NCBI GenBank assembly: GCA_023634235.1
Contig: JAMKCF010000171.1
Coordinates: 1-64,000, forward strand
Direction of reading: 5' to 3'
DNA from: Pisaster brevispinus
Taxonomy: Eukaryota; Echinodermata; Asteroidea; Forcipulatida; Asteriidae
Length of the DNA: 64,000 nt
Part shown: positions 48,568 to 59,529 of the stretch, in pieces
How the letters are laid out: every line of letters starts with the position of its first letter
Position numbering within the stretch: position 1 is the first letter of the stretch
The notes under the pieces: model-generated
Databases searched by the model: none
Told to the model about the DNA's origin: nothing
Seen by the model: the letters and a program-made list of their open reading frames with translations, nothing else
Translations under genes and position numbers: made by a program

Positions 48568-48758
48568 CTCAAAATAATGTTTCTCGCAGTCAGCATCGGG
48601 TATCACAAGCTCATGAATGACGAGAAGTGCAGTCTCTTCAGGAGGGAGAGTAAAGAGGATCTGACAGCCGCAGTCTGCTGGGAGGAGGTGTAGTGTAGGC
48701 AGGTCTTCGGTCAGAGATATGGCAAGGGCTGGCACATGGAAGACGTTTACACACTACG
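48568..48758 (-). pseudogene. CUB-domain first-half exon, copy B
   Basis: DLPTLHLLPADCGCQILFTL, PPEETALLVIHELVIPDADC and EKHYFE, with the CUB pattern C.C.....P......I.EL.IPD..C. Acceptor TTTCAG at 48759-48760; donor GAG|GTACTT. In this frame the exon begins with TAG; either another acceptor is used or the exon is damaged. A shorter, altered copy lies at 36190-36300. Confidence 0.55.
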
Positions 48759-49631
48759 CTGAAATTTGAAAAGTTCAGAGATAATCGGTTTTAAAACTCA
48801 AGGCTTTTGTCTTGAACCCATACCTACAGGATTTCCCATAGAACACACAAACGCTGTTAGCGCCTAACTACGAGAAAACCTGTGTCTTTCTTTGTACTCA
48901 ACTACTAGTAATATAAGATGGTAAAGATGACAAAATTAGATATCACCTTCAAAAGACTGCTGTGCTCTCTCCAACAGTAATCAGTTTCTTTGGATATGTT
49001 TATTTGCAATGCAGCAATAACTGCTACTTTAAATAAAATGACAACATTACCCTGAGCAAATGAAAGGCTTATTTCACACGATAAATTTAATTTCACATAG
49101 TTATCATCACAATGATCTAAATAGTGATACCAGAGGCCCATCATTAGATAAGACGCAGTGATTTTTTTTGCACATTTGAAAGTCATATAAGTGAACAATT
49201 AGGTACCAGGCGTAGCAACCTTTACTATGGCATTTAGGCTGATAACCTATTTCTGCTCAGCAATTTTTTACTGCGCGCATAACATTTTGTGTTTAATGAA
49301 ATTAGGCTAAAGGTCCAATCTCATGTACAGCTGCTTACCTCAAAACTACGCTAAACCTTAAAAACTACAATTTATAACTACACACTGCGTTATTTTAAAT
49401 AATGTGACAACATTACCATGAGCAAATGAAAGGCTCATTTTAGAGGATGAATTTAATTTCACACAGTGATCATCACAATGATCTATAGTGATACCAGATA
49501 AGACACACCATTAGAAAAGACGCAGTGATTTTGTTGCACCTGTGGAAGTCAGATAAGCCGCGTCAAGTATGAAGGAAAATAAGGTAATTTTACTGCCTAC
49601 ACTGAGATTTAACACCCATTTCTCAACAAAC

Positions 49632-49803
49632 ATGGAGAGTCAGGTATCCATGGCAACACCGTATAATAAGCTGAGTATCCTGGAAAGGAGTTTGATTCAT
49701 CAGAGACAAACTCCAGCAGGACTTCCCTCCAGATGGTTGACCGGTCGATTGGGCCAAGCTGGCTGCACAGGTTGATGTTCTGGCCTGTCCTCAAATCACG
49801 CAG
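49632..49803 (-). pseudogene. CUB-domain second-half exon, copy B
   Basis: QNINLCSQLGPIDRSTIWRE and VLLEFVSDESNSFPGYSAYY: the same exon as 35193-35364 with an open frame. The donor is weakened from CAG|GT to CAT|GT. Confidence 0.65.
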
Positions 49804-50127
49804 CTGTAAATGACACAATCAAATCAAGAATTGTCAAAAATACATCTGAAGATCTTTCAAACAGTTTTCTTCAAGAAGTGGGAAACAATGTAAACATTAT
49901 TTCACTGATAAGTGGATTTGCAAAAAAATGATCAACATCTTTAAAATTAAAAATCTAAGATCATTTCAGCATTGTAAGATTGTCTCTAGAACAAATTGAT
50001 TGAAAATTGCTTATGTGAACAAAAAAGTGTGGGCAGGTTATAAAAAATTGTTCTCTCAGCCAATCAAATTCAATGGGAAATATTTGAAACATATTTCACA
50101 AGTTGTTTAAATCTTAAGGAGAAAGAT

Positions 50128-50265
50128 TCTGATCTTGAGGTAGTCAGATGTGCAGCTTCCCGCCAAGTTTTTCCAACTTGAACTCACTGAAAACAATCTG
50201 AACCCTGACGTCTAATTGCGAGTGTTTCAGCCACTGACACTTGGCATCTGGTGGATAGTCCAATG
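50128..50265 (-). pseudogene. CUB-domain first-half exon, copy B, frameshifted
   Basis: DYPPDAKCQWLKHSQLDVRV and QIVFSEFKLEK in one frame, then GSCTSDYLKI one base over, which together make a CUB first half. A one-base change near the AAAAA run is the likely break. The exon sits directly against the end of the CTR9 exon. Confidence 0.6.
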
Positions 50266-50289
50266 AAAGTTGACAGACAGGAGGTCTCC

Positions 50290-50662
50290 TCAGTCAGCGA
50301 CCCCTTCATTACCAGACGCCGCTCCGTCCAACCCTGCTTCTTCCCCGCCGGACCCCTCTCCTTCCGATGCTGCCTCCTCGTTTCCTGATCCAGCATCTGA
50401 TATCTGACCCTCACTGCCTGACCTCTGTGCTTTGCTACCTGACCTCTGACCCTCACCCCCTGATTCCTCATCACTGTCTGACTGAAGTGCCTTGCTACGA
50501 GGTTTACTCTCCCCCTCGGACTCAGACCCAGAAGCTTGATCTTGACCTTTGGATCTTGACTTCCTTTCATCGGAGTCGCTGGAGTCCGAGGCGATACGGC
50601 GGATGCGACCACAACTCTTAGACGGTGACGGTTTCTGACTACCGGACATTTCCTCATTGTCA
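50290..50662 (-). pseudogene. CTR9: CTR9 last exon, acidic Ser-rich C-terminus
   Basis: After TTTATTTTAG the frame runs DNEEMSGSQKPSPSKSCGRI, then many S-D-S-E and GS(G/E) runs such as SEGQISDAGSGNEEAASEGE, to GVAD and TGA at 50292-50290. CTR9 proteins end in exactly such a Ser/Asp/Glu/Gly-rich disordered tail. The frame is open across 124 codons, but the preceding CTR9 exons (51.1-52.3 kb) are broken, so it is treated as part of a dead copy. Medium certainty, since acidic tails also occur in LEO1. Confidence 0.65.
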
Positions 50663-51104
50663 CTAAAATAAAAAGGAAATAAAATAACGAATGCCATCAT
50701 TTAAGAGGATGTAATTTTGTAAAACTTCATAAATCTTAAGGCTTTGTTTTGAAGAATATCAATTTTTCTAAGCAGAATGACATCAAGCCATAAATTACTT
50801 GGTCTGGTGTCCTAATGATGTGTTTTGTCATTAGTGAGTTGTGATTGAAAAACACAAGTTTTCCTTTTGAAATACAACAAACGGAACATACAAACTGCCA
50901 TTTTGTAGAGTAAAAAAACTTTGGTTCTAGAAAACAGAAGACTGTGTTCTGTTTACACAAAACCCACACAAATTCAAGGAATATTTCTGCGAATCACTGT
51001 AGTCTACTTTTAAAATACTTTTCCAACCACATTCATTTCAAAACAAATGTTTTTTACATCCTAGAGCGCCCAATGTGTCCCTTTGATAGAAAGAGATAGA
51101 CAAA

Positions 51105-51310
51105 AACTGAAATGAACTGGTCTGATCAATCTGAAGCCTCTCTCCCTCTGAGTCCGACTCACTAGAAGACACGATAGCCTTGGACTTAAACTTGCCAGGC
51201 TTCTCCTCTTCAATCCGGGATTCTCAGATCCCTTTGCGGCTGCGAGATGCTCTGCTCTCGCCGGACTTGCGCTCCTTGCGCTTGTGCAGGGCCGATTCCT
51301 CACCGTCTCA
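51105..51310 (-). pseudogene. CTR9: CTR9 exon with a stop
   Basis: ESALHKRKERKSGESRASRS, RKGI-stop-ESRIEEEKPGKF, then KSKAIVSSSESDSEGERLQI. The KSKAI.SSS block is diagnostic of CTR9. The stop is TGA, again possibly CGA to TGA. Exon borders uncertain. Confidence 0.7.
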
Positions 51311-51646
51311 TGTCTTACGAGATTTGGTTTAATGAGAAGATAAAGTAAATTGTTCATTTGTGTTAAGGAGACACTCTTCAAAATCATTTTATACCTGAAA
51401 ATTCTTCTTTGGACTTTTGCTTTCTTACTTTCATGATCAGTTTTGACATGAGGTTGGAGACACTTCCACCCCCCCTATTTTCATAAGAATCTTATCTACT
51501 GGAAAATAACCAAATCAACAAACCTACTAGAGTCCTTAAAACTTTTGCCCTGACTCAGTTTTTGAAAATTTCTCGTGTTCTAATGGTCATAGCTGAAAAC
51601 ATTTGTTTACAAATTTTACAAGTTTCTTTGTTAGTTTATTTCTAAC

Positions 51647-51785
51647 CTTCTTTTCTTGGCCTTATTTTCTCGTTTCCCATCGCCGTCTCCTTCTTCGTCA
51701 CTTCGCTGCTTCTTTTGCTTCTTTTGGGGTTTGGCTTCTCCCGTGTCCATCTCACTGTCACTGCCCTCGCTATATATCTCGCCGT
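51647..51785 (-). pseudogene. CTR9: CTR9 exon, charged region
   Basis: EGSDSEMDTGEAKPQKKQKK and QRSDEEGDGDGKRENKAKKR, donor AAG|GTTAGA. This is the acidic/basic stretch lying between KTKNIL and KSKAI in CTR9. No stop seen. Start approximate. Confidence 0.6.
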
Positions 51786-51789
51786 TGGA

Positions 51790-51925
51790 TTTTTATCATG
51801 AATAATTCAACCTCATGAGTATTAATGCCTCATGATTATCCATAGATTCATTCATGATTATTCATAGACTCAACCATGATTATCCATAGAATCATCCATG
51901 ATTATTCATTACACTGTTTCATATG
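51790..51925. repeat. CATGATTAT(C/T)CATAGA repeats
   Basis: Four or five imperfect units of about 30 bp (TCATGATTATCCATAGATTC and similar). Intronic. Confidence 0.6.
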
Positions 51926-52198
51926 ATCCAGAGAACCTTTCAAATGAATCATTTTGCTATTTCAATCATAACTAATTCAGCCTCATAAATATTTTTGTCA
52001 TAGTTACTCATACAAATTTAATAATCTTACATTAAACTGTTGTGTTATGTATTCTCTATATACCTCAGAATAAACAATTTTTCTCGGTTTACACAGAAAT
52101 AAAGAACTAATCTAGGTCAAAAGTAATCATGAATAAATAAAGAAATTCCTATGAGCATTCGTTTTACAAATAATTGAAATCAAATTTGTCCAACTTTT

Positions 52199-52327
52199 CC
52201 ACGCCTACCACCACCTCCTTTGCGGACTGGTTTGGGTTCAGTAACCACAAGGATGTTTTTGGTTTTCTCGAGCTCTCTTCTCCATCTACTCTTTACTTCG
52301 CTGTTCCACTTTTTGTTGACGGGCCAT
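52199..52327 (-). pseudogene. CTR9: CTR9 exon with a stop and frameshift
   Basis: Frame 1 reads MARQQKVEQRSKE, then TAG, then MEKRARE; frame 2 takes over with KTKNILVVTEPKPVRKGGGG and RRGK. CTR9 has this order (coiled coil, E-KTKNIL, glycine/arginine run). Acceptor ATTCCAG at 52328-52329. Confidence 0.75.
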
Positions 52328-52339
52328 CTGGAATCGAGT

Positions 52340-52960
52340 AATACAAACTACACAAGAAAATGGCATTTATCAAAACAAGCAAAACTGTACAAAGTACAAA
52401 ACAGTGCTACCAAAAGAGGTTAATCGTTAAAGACCAGCTCAAACAAAAAACAGATACAACTCATCTTTGCTGAAATTCATTTAAAATGTTTCCAATCAAT
52501 AAGGAAATTGAGTTCACTTGAGATTTAAGATTTTAAATGTAAAAAAAACAACAATAATTTTTGAACACCCTTGTTCTGTGCTTTACTTCAGAAAGATTTG
52601 TGAAAAGCTCTGTTACATCATCACTCCTATTGCGTCATATAAGGACGCTCCATTTTGTATAGCTGCTTTGTTGCAACATGGAGGTATAACAACGCAACAT
52701 CCCACACATGACGTCAAGGAGTTGTTATTTTGACGCATGCCATCAGTGGTAGAGGTATAGCTAGTTTTTCAAAACCTTGAGATTGGGGCGTAATATTTTG
52801 ATCAAAAAATATGAAAATTCAGAAGAGTAACGGTATTTTTAAAATTACAATTAAATTATAAACAAACACATTATAAACACATTTTAATAGCATTACCGTT
52901 AAGAATTACTTGCTCGAGTAGCTGTTTAATAATATAAGAACAAAAACAGAATAGTTCATT
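52340..52960. other. No gene recognised
   Basis: AT-rich; the missing CTR9 coiled-coil and TPR exons that should precede 52327 are not here. The 5' end of the retrotransposon begins abruptly at about 52970. Confidence 0.5.
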
Positions 52961-52969
52961 CGCAGTTTG

Positions 52970-55049
52970 CATGAGCGAATGGCCCTACAACTGCAAGACT
53001 GTCTAGGACATGGTAAGGTCCCATGTTGGATGACTGAGGCAAGAACGGTTCTGATCATGAAGGACATCAAGAAAGGTGCATTAACATTGCTCGTAACTAT
53101 AGACCAATCACGTGCTTACCTGTGATGTATAAACTCTTGACCAGTATGATTGCAGAAGACCTCTATCGTCATATGGATGACCAGCAGTTGTTTCCAGAGA
53201 AGCAGAAAGGCTGAAAGAAGCGGTCCAGAGGTATGAAGGATCAACTTATCAACGATAAGGCTGTACTGAAGGACTGCAGGAGCAGAAAGACGAACTTGGC
53301 AATGGCGTGGATCGATTACAAGAAGGCGTATGACATGGTATCGCACACGTGGATAATGGAATGCCTGGATATGGTTGGACTGGCTGATGCAGTAAAGCGT
53401 CTTCTAAGTGAGAGCATGAAGACATGGCGAACTAATCTGTTGGCCAAAAATTGCTAGTCTGGGCAAGGTATGCATAAGAAGAGGGATTTTCCAAGGTGAC
53501 TCTCTGTCTCCGCTCCTGTTTGTTCTGGCATTGATGCCCCTGTCGATGATTCTGAGGAAGGTGAGTGCAGGTTATGAAATGAAGAAGGACGGATGTAAGA
53601 TCAACCATCTGCTTTTTATGGACGATTTGCAAAGAATAAGTGGAGATCGATTCTTTGGTACAGACTGTCAGGATTTTCAGCGATGACATCGGGATGCAGT
53701 TTGGCCCGGAGAAATGTGCTTCAATGACCATGAAGAGGGGAAAGAGGGTACATTCCGACGGTATTGTTCTGCCAGATGGTGCACAGATGAGGGCTTTGGG
53801 TGAGGAAGAGAGTTATCGGTATCTTGGTGTACTTGAATCGAACCATGTCCTTCACGAGGAATCAAAGGTGAGGTTGAGGACAGAGTACATCAGACAGGTA
53901 AAGAAATGTTTGAAGTCAAAACTGAACAGGGGGAACATGGTTAAGGCAAATAACACATGGGCCGTGTCTTTGATGAGGTATAGTGCGGGTATTGTCGAGT
54001 GGACTAAGGAAGATCTAGATGTCATGGACAGGAGAATGAGAAAACTGATGACCATGAATGGTATGCTTCATCCGCGGGCGAATGTGAGCAGACTTTATCT
54101 TCCGAGGTCAGAGGGCGATAGGGGGTTGCTAAGTGTGGCAGACAGTGTCAACATCGAGCGCAGGAGCTTACATTGTCATATTAGGAGGACTGAGGAGAAC
54201 TTGTTGAAAGTTGCGCAGAAGTACACGAAGGCAGGCGAAGTTGGGCCGAAGGAGTACAAGAGGCAAAGGAAAGAGGAAAGACATCAAGATTGGCGGAACA
54301 AACCACTTCATGGCCGGTTCTTGAGATGCACTGAAGGCGTTGCCAGCAACAAGTCCTGGAATTGGTTAAAGAGCGTAGAACTTAAGAAGGAAACAGAGGG
54401 CTTGATTACTGCGGCACAAGACCAGTCTCTAAGGACAAATGTAATGAAGGCAAGGATAGAGAAAGCAAACGTCTCTCCTATGTGCAGAATGTGTAATAAG
54501 GCAGAGGAGACTGTATTTCATATTGTCAGTGAATGTAGTATGATGGCCAAGACGGAGTACAAAGGAAGACACGACAATTTGGCCAAATTGATTCACTGGG
54601 ATCTGTGTAAAAAGAATGGTGTCCAAGTGACTGCAAAATGGCACGAGCATGTTCCAGATAAAGTTGTAGAGACCGACCAGGTCAAGATCCTCTGGGACTT
54701 TAACATTCAGACTGATCATGTTATAGAACATAGGCGTCCGGATGTTGAAGTCTTAGATAAGACGAAGAAGATGTGTCATCTTATTGACATAGCTGTGCCG
54801 GGTGATATAGGGGTCGCTAAGAAGGAGACACAAAAGATCCAAAAGTACAAAGACCTGGCCAGGGAATTTCGTAAGATTTGGCAGGTGAAGGTGAAAGTAG
54901 TCCCTGTGGTGGTTGGAGCACTTGGCACCATTCCGAAAGCACTATGGAAACATCTAGAGGAAATAGGGACAAGTGTGAGGGTAGATCTATTACAGAAGGC
55001 GACACTTTTGGGAACAGCGAGGATTCTCAGAAAGACCCTTGAGATCTAA
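52970..55049 (+). mobile_element. Non-LTR retrotransposon, RT plus restriction-like endonuclease, 5' truncated
   Basis: RT motifs in order: [32 protein letters not shown] (motif A), GIFQGDSLSPLLF (motif B) and HLLFMDDL (motif C, the catalytic Asp pair). Then a 469-codon frame, 53640-55049, with SLVQTVRIFSDDIGMQFG, a C2HC zinc knuckle (CRMCNKAEETVFHIVSEC) and RRPDVEVLDKTKKMCHLIDI, the PD-(D/E)xK-like endonuclease seen in R2/NeSL-type elements. A stop at about 53212 and frame changes at about 53455 and 53638 disable the RT; everything before the RT is missing. A GGCTACGGGACGTAGCC hairpin follows the stop at about 55051-55067. Confidence 0.92.
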
Positions 55050-55281
55050 GGCTACGGGACGTAGCCTGACTCGAGGAGTTACCGGCACAAAGGAAAATGT
55101 GATCTTTCTTTTGCATGCTGTAATAGAATGAAATAATACTAGTCATAACTAGAGATAGCTAGCCCAAGACATGAACTGATCCTTTATTTCGTTTATATGG
55201 TGTAATCTTGTTTGAAATGAATGCTTATTATCAAGAGTGATCATCCCATTGTATATAGTTTAACAAGTTCGAATCTTGTTT

Positions 55282-55920
55282 AAGACCGGAAGTAAAGGTT
55301 AACATGGGGTCACGGTAACTCAAGTTCAATCTCCTATGCTCAAGGGCTTTTTAACTGAAAAGAAAATGAAAATCGGGTGTTTAGTTCTTGAGATATGGAC
55401 CCACTTCCGGTTGACCCCAAAGTAAAGGTCAACACGGGGTCACGATTTCCCAAGGCTTATATCCAATGCCCAAAGAGTCTATAATTGAAAAAAGTTTGAA
55501 AATCGGTTGTGTAGTTCTTTAGATATAGTCCCACTTCCGGTTGACCCCAAAGTAAAAGTCAACACGGGGTCACGATTTCCCAAGGTTAATACCAATGCCC
55601 AAAGAGTCTAGAACTGAAAAAAGTTTGAAAATCTGTTGTGTAGTTCTTGAGATATGGTCCCACTTCTGGTTGACCCCGAAGTAAAGGTCAACATGGGGTC
55701 ACAGTTTCCCAAGGCAAATCTCCAATGCCCATGGAGTCTATAACTGAAAAAAAATTGAAAATCGGTTGTGTAGTTCTTTAGATATGGTCCCACTTCCGGT
55801 TGACCCCGAAGTATAGGTCAACATGGGGTCACAGTTACCCAAAGATAATTACAAATGCCCAAGGAGTCTATAACTGAAAAAAGTTTGAAAATCGGCAGTG
55901 TACTTCTTGAGATATGGTGC
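55282..55920. repeat. Tandem repeat, about 130-bp unit, five copies
   Basis: AACA(T/C)GGGGT starts at 55301, 55431, 55561, 55690 and 55820. Each unit has TCCAATGCCCA(A)GGAGTCTA, AATCGGTTGTGTAGTTCTT, GAGATATGG and CCACTTCCGGTTGACCCC. Confidence 0.95.
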
Positions 55921-55929
55921 TGCAAAGAT

Positions 55930-56780
55930 TAACTAGTTAAATATTCAAATGAATCAATTAAGAATTTTTATAAACATTTACATTAAATTAGAGTTAAGCT
56001 TATGTTCTAAATCGTCGAGCGCCCCGGGCAACAGAATCACGACGTACATGTACACATATCCATGCACAAGCCACCGTTTCAATACGCTATAGATCGATCT
56101 TTTTGTATACATAATGTGCAGCGACTGGTACCCAGAAGTCGGCTATTTCGTTACGGCATTTCGCGTGCATTTTTCTCTGTGTCGCAGGGCATCCTGACTA
56201 CATTTTTATGAACGGAACCTTGTCTCCAAGACTCAATAATATGGCTAGCCATTGGTGTCCGATTTGTCACTGAGTCGTTATTTATCGTGGAAATTTTTCT
56301 ACTTTGATTAGTTTTAATGACTCTTATTAAAAGCAATTAACTTTTCAAAACAGTTTATATAATTTAGGAAACTTATTCGTAATTTTAATTGAAAATATCG
56401 TGTTTTTGACTGTCAAAACATTTGCACTTTCAGCGCCTTGTGTTTTGTACACAGAACAAAAACGCGCCAACAAATGACGTCATGATGACATGACGGAGAA
56501 TGTTAGGCCAGAATGAACATCTACAATACAAGACAAGTCCATAACCGAAAAAAAATTGGGATCGGATGTTTAATTCTTGAGATATGATTCGAACAATATT
56601 GCCTAATTAAATATTCATACGGCTGTCACGTGAATAATTAATTAAGAATGTTAATCTAAATAATTCTGAAAATTAAGTTAGGCCATAAGCTTTAACATGG
56701 TATATGATTTGTCTCTGTCTGATAATTCTAATTTGACATATGACAATTTGAAAAGTCAAGTGTTAAGTCAATACGATTTT
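55930..56780. other. No gene recognised
   Basis: AT-rich; a TTGAGATATGATTCGAACAA segment near 56577 and CTTGAGATATGG-like text recall a degenerate unit of the neighbouring 130-bp repeat. Otherwise nothing seen. Confidence 0.45.
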
Positions 56781-56788
56781 GAGGAAAG

Positions 56789-56791
56789 AAA

Positions 56792-56826
<35 letters not shown>
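56789..56826. repeat. (AAT)n microsatellite
   Basis: About 12 uninterrupted AAT units followed by A-rich sequence. Confidence 0.95.
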
Positions 56827-56834
<8 letters not shown>

Positions 56835-56879
56835 TAAAAATCTCGACGATTACAATAGCTGTTCCGACTGAAGTTCGGA

Positions 56880-57270
56880 ACAGCTAATAATAACACAGCA
56901 TTTGTATGGCACACTTTCTCTGTGAAACATTCAAAGAATTCTCAGATGTGCTCATAGGCCAATCTGAAAAGATGTGTTTTAAGAGATTGTTGGAAGTTGG
57001 AAATGTCATGTGTGTCTCTTAGATATTTAGGCAGAGAGTTCCAGAGGCGGGGGGCGGGGGGCAATGTTAGAAAAGACCCTCTCACCATAAGTGGCAAGGG
57101 GAGTCCGGGGAACAAACAGCATGCTGCCCGATGACCTCAGACCTGGCACTGACATGCTGGTGCTGAAGCATGCTCTGAAGGTAGGGAGGGGGCTGAACCA
57201 TGAAGTGCTTTGAATGTCAGGAGGTTGTATGCGGGTCTTATATAAAGCTTTACCACACCTGAGGGTGTTT
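56880..57270. repeat. Unclassified dispersed repeat
   Basis: Text such as AGATGTGTTTTAAGAGATTG and TTAGGCAGAGAGTTCCAGAG GCGGGG, ending GGTCTTATATAAAGC, is typical of a widespread invertebrate/fish repeat. A related segment (GGAGTTCCAAAGAGATGTAC ATGGAATAAAGCTG) is in the segmental duplications near 34530 and 47105. Confidence 0.45.
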
Positions 57271-57274
57271 CAAA

Positions 57275-57490
57275 GCTTGTCCTTTTTTTTTGCTACAAGG
57301 TTTGCGGAGCTATATTCCAAACATAAAACCCACTAATATTTACATAGCACCATGTAACGGTTTAAAAGGTGGCGCAACCTGCAGCCAAACATACCCCCGA
57401 AAACACCAGGGTAAACCTTTTCTCTTAATGATAAGTGTACTGGGTTCTTTTACACGCATTACACAACACACTGGAAGATGGGTATGAGTG
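57275..57490 (-). mobile_element. SINE-B body, minus strand
   Basis: GCACCATGTAACGGTTTA, AAACACCAGGGTAAACC, GTACTGGGTTCTTTTACACG and CATTACACAACACAC are the reverse complement of the SINE-B body. The tRNA head is missing. Confidence 0.75.
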
Positions 57491-57614
57491 CGGTGGGCCA
57501 CAAATTGATTAAATTATTTTTTTCTACAAGTCTGTGATACAATGACTTTGCCCCCGCTGAAAACAGTGGCCTTCAAAGATGTACACCCCCCAAAAAAAAC
57601 AAAACCCTGACTTA

Positions 57615-57821
57615 CCAACTGGTTGAACATAAAGCTTGGGCTTGCCAGGGATATTGAAGTTGATGACATTGTCCAGCATTGGAATGTCTATACCACGGGC
57701 AGCCACGTCTGTCACCAGCATGACTTTGGTCTTCTTGCGAGTAAGCCACGTTGATTGTTCTTGCCGCATGATCCAGGTCACTGTAGGTGTATGTGCAGTT
57801 AATACCAGCCATTGTAAGGAT
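57615..57821 (-). pseudogene. DDX54: DDX54-like exon: motifs IV-V region, frameshifted
   Basis: [26 protein letters not shown], then another frame: [20 protein letters not shown] and [30 protein letters not shown] is the motif V region. Ends QPVG|GTAAGT; the HRxG start of motif VI is lost. Confidence 0.85.
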
Positions 57822-58139
57822 CTGAGGGGAAAAATGACAGGAATTTATTTTTTTTTATGAAAAATTTCTTTGGAACTGGACCAAAAAGCGACCAGCGCGA
57901 ATCAGTATTCATAAATACCTTGGAGAGTTTATTCATTCCGATTGGTCAAGATGTGATCACGTGCTAGTTTCACCGCTCTTAAATCACCATTGAATTTGTA
58001 GTAGGAAATGTTTAAGACCAGTTGGATGACACAAAAATAGTGGGGGACAAACTTTTCAGGATGCTGCTTCCCACCTGTGCTCAGACCTTCAGGAACATAA
58101 TCAGTGGCCGATTGTTTAAGAGGAGGAAGGGGGACAGGA

Positions 58140-58535
58140 GAAGGAGGCGCTAACCGTGGTGTTTCTGATCAGCAGAGTGTGGATGGGTTCGAGTCCTGGT
58201 CCTGACATTTGTGTTCTGAAACAAGACACTTGACCACTGTTGCGGCGTCCTTTAGGATGGGACGTAAAGCCGTTGGTCCCGTGTGTTGTGTAATGCAAGT
58301 AAAAGAACACAGTGCACTTCTCGAAAAGAGAAGGGGTTCGCCCCGGTGTTCCTGGTTTGATTGGCTACATATTGCGCCACAGCACCTTGTAAACCATTAC
58401 ACGGTGCTATGTAAAAGAGTAGGTCTCATACTTCAGAAACGTAGCTACACGTACCTTGCAGGAAAATACGGAATGTTGAAGTGCCTTAAGCGTCACTGAG
58501 TGACTGATGTAAGAAGCCACTACTGTTATTAATAA
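58140..58535 (+). mobile_element. SINE-B copy with damaged head
   Basis: From GTGTTTCTGATCAGCAGAGT onward it follows the copy at 31078-31487 (GGTTCGAGTCCTGGTCC, GGGACGTAAAGCCGTTGGTC, TTGCAGGAAAATACGGAATG). The tRNA 5' half is unrecognisable. Confidence 0.8.
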
Positions 58536-58639
58536 ATATGCCTAATTTTCTAGAAGTTCTCTAAAAACAAAAACGGCAAACAACTGTCTCTACACACTGT
58601 GGTTTTCCAACTTTTTTGCACCATTTTTATTCAGGTTCC

Positions 58640-58775
58640 CATTTACACATCTGGGCTAAGAGAAGCAACTATGGTTAAGTACCTTGCTTAAGGACACAAG
58701 TGCCATGACTGGGAATCAAACCCACACTCTGACAACCCCAGAACTGCTCTAGAGCCCTCGGTCAAGACAAGCCAC
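58640..58775 (-). mobile_element. SINE-B head fragment
   Basis: TAAGTACCTTGCTTAAGGAC, GGGAATCAAACCCACACTCT and CCCTCGGTCAAGACAAGCCA match the reverse complement of the SINE-B head. Confidence 0.6.
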
Positions 58776-58854
58776 TACCGATAGAGGGAGGGCTAGTTTG
58801 ACCTCGCAGTGCTCATATTTCATTCAGTGTTTGCAGTGTACAGTGATTCCTCAC

Positions 58855-58985
58855 CTCTTTCACATATTCCACATGGTGTTTGGTTGCCATGAAGACGACG
58901 GTCAGATCGTCTGGTTTGACCACCTCCCGTAGAAGGTACAGCAGGGTGGCTATCTTATCAGACTGTCTCAGAAGAAGAAGGAGCT
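58855..58985 (-). pseudogene. DDX54: DDX54-like exon: start of helicase domain 2
   Basis: LLRQSDKIATLLYLLREVVK, then PDDLTVVFMATKHHVEYVKE (motif IV region), between CTTTCAG and GAG|GTGAGG. Frame open. Confidence 0.85.
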
Positions 58986-59529
58986 CTGAAAGGATCAAAT
59001 GAGGTCATGTTAATGAGCGGCATGGGTGGCTAGTGCGGAGAGCGCTCGCCTCTCACCAGTGTGGCCCTGGTTTGATTACAGGCTAAGGCCATATATGACT
59101 GGAGTTGTGCGATGGTTCTCTCCTATGACACCAAGGGTTTTTCTCTGGGCCCAGTTTTCTTCCTTCCAGAAAATTCTAACACTTTCAATCTCTGGCTGTG
59201 CTTCCTGGTCATTTTATAGGTCCATGTAGCAGGCTGCCAAAGGGTGCATATGCGTACCTGGGGCTCGAACACGTTGTAGACGCGTCTTTCACAAATCAGC
59301 TTATCAGCTGCGAGTGAAGATGATTAGCCCCCCAAATTAGTATAACATGTTGTAATAGACCTTATACATATGACGTTATTTGAGTGGGGCCCCTCACCTA
59401 CATGTAGAGGTCAAAAGCACGTTGCTCATTGGCCAGTCATGTGTGCCGCACGTACAAATCTGTACATTTTCCATTGTTTCATCATCGGCTTACCGCTAAG
59501 AAGGCGGCTGGATGACGTCAATTCATAAG

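Larger units (their letters stand above)
44636..50300. repeat. Segmental duplication, copy B
   Basis: Counterpart of 31800-36320, richer in exons. It also contains internal repeats: TTAAAAACTACA.TTTATAACTA with CATTACC.TGAGCAAATGAAA recurs at about 47875, 49040 and 49360, and TTAGGTACCAGGCGTA.CAAC is shared with copy A. Ends right at the stop codon of the CTR9 C-terminal exon. Confidence 0.85.

Noticed and set aside
50184..50663. 159-codon minus-strand frame beside the CTR9 tail
   Set aside because: Its residues are the out-of-frame shadow of the Ser/Glu-rich CTR9 exon and of the CUB exon; composition and neighbours favour the other frame.
50128..50663. CTR9 and CUB exons as one fusion gene
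   Set aside because: A stop codon separates them in the CTR9 frame and the CUB exon is frameshifted; no splice sites join them in frame.
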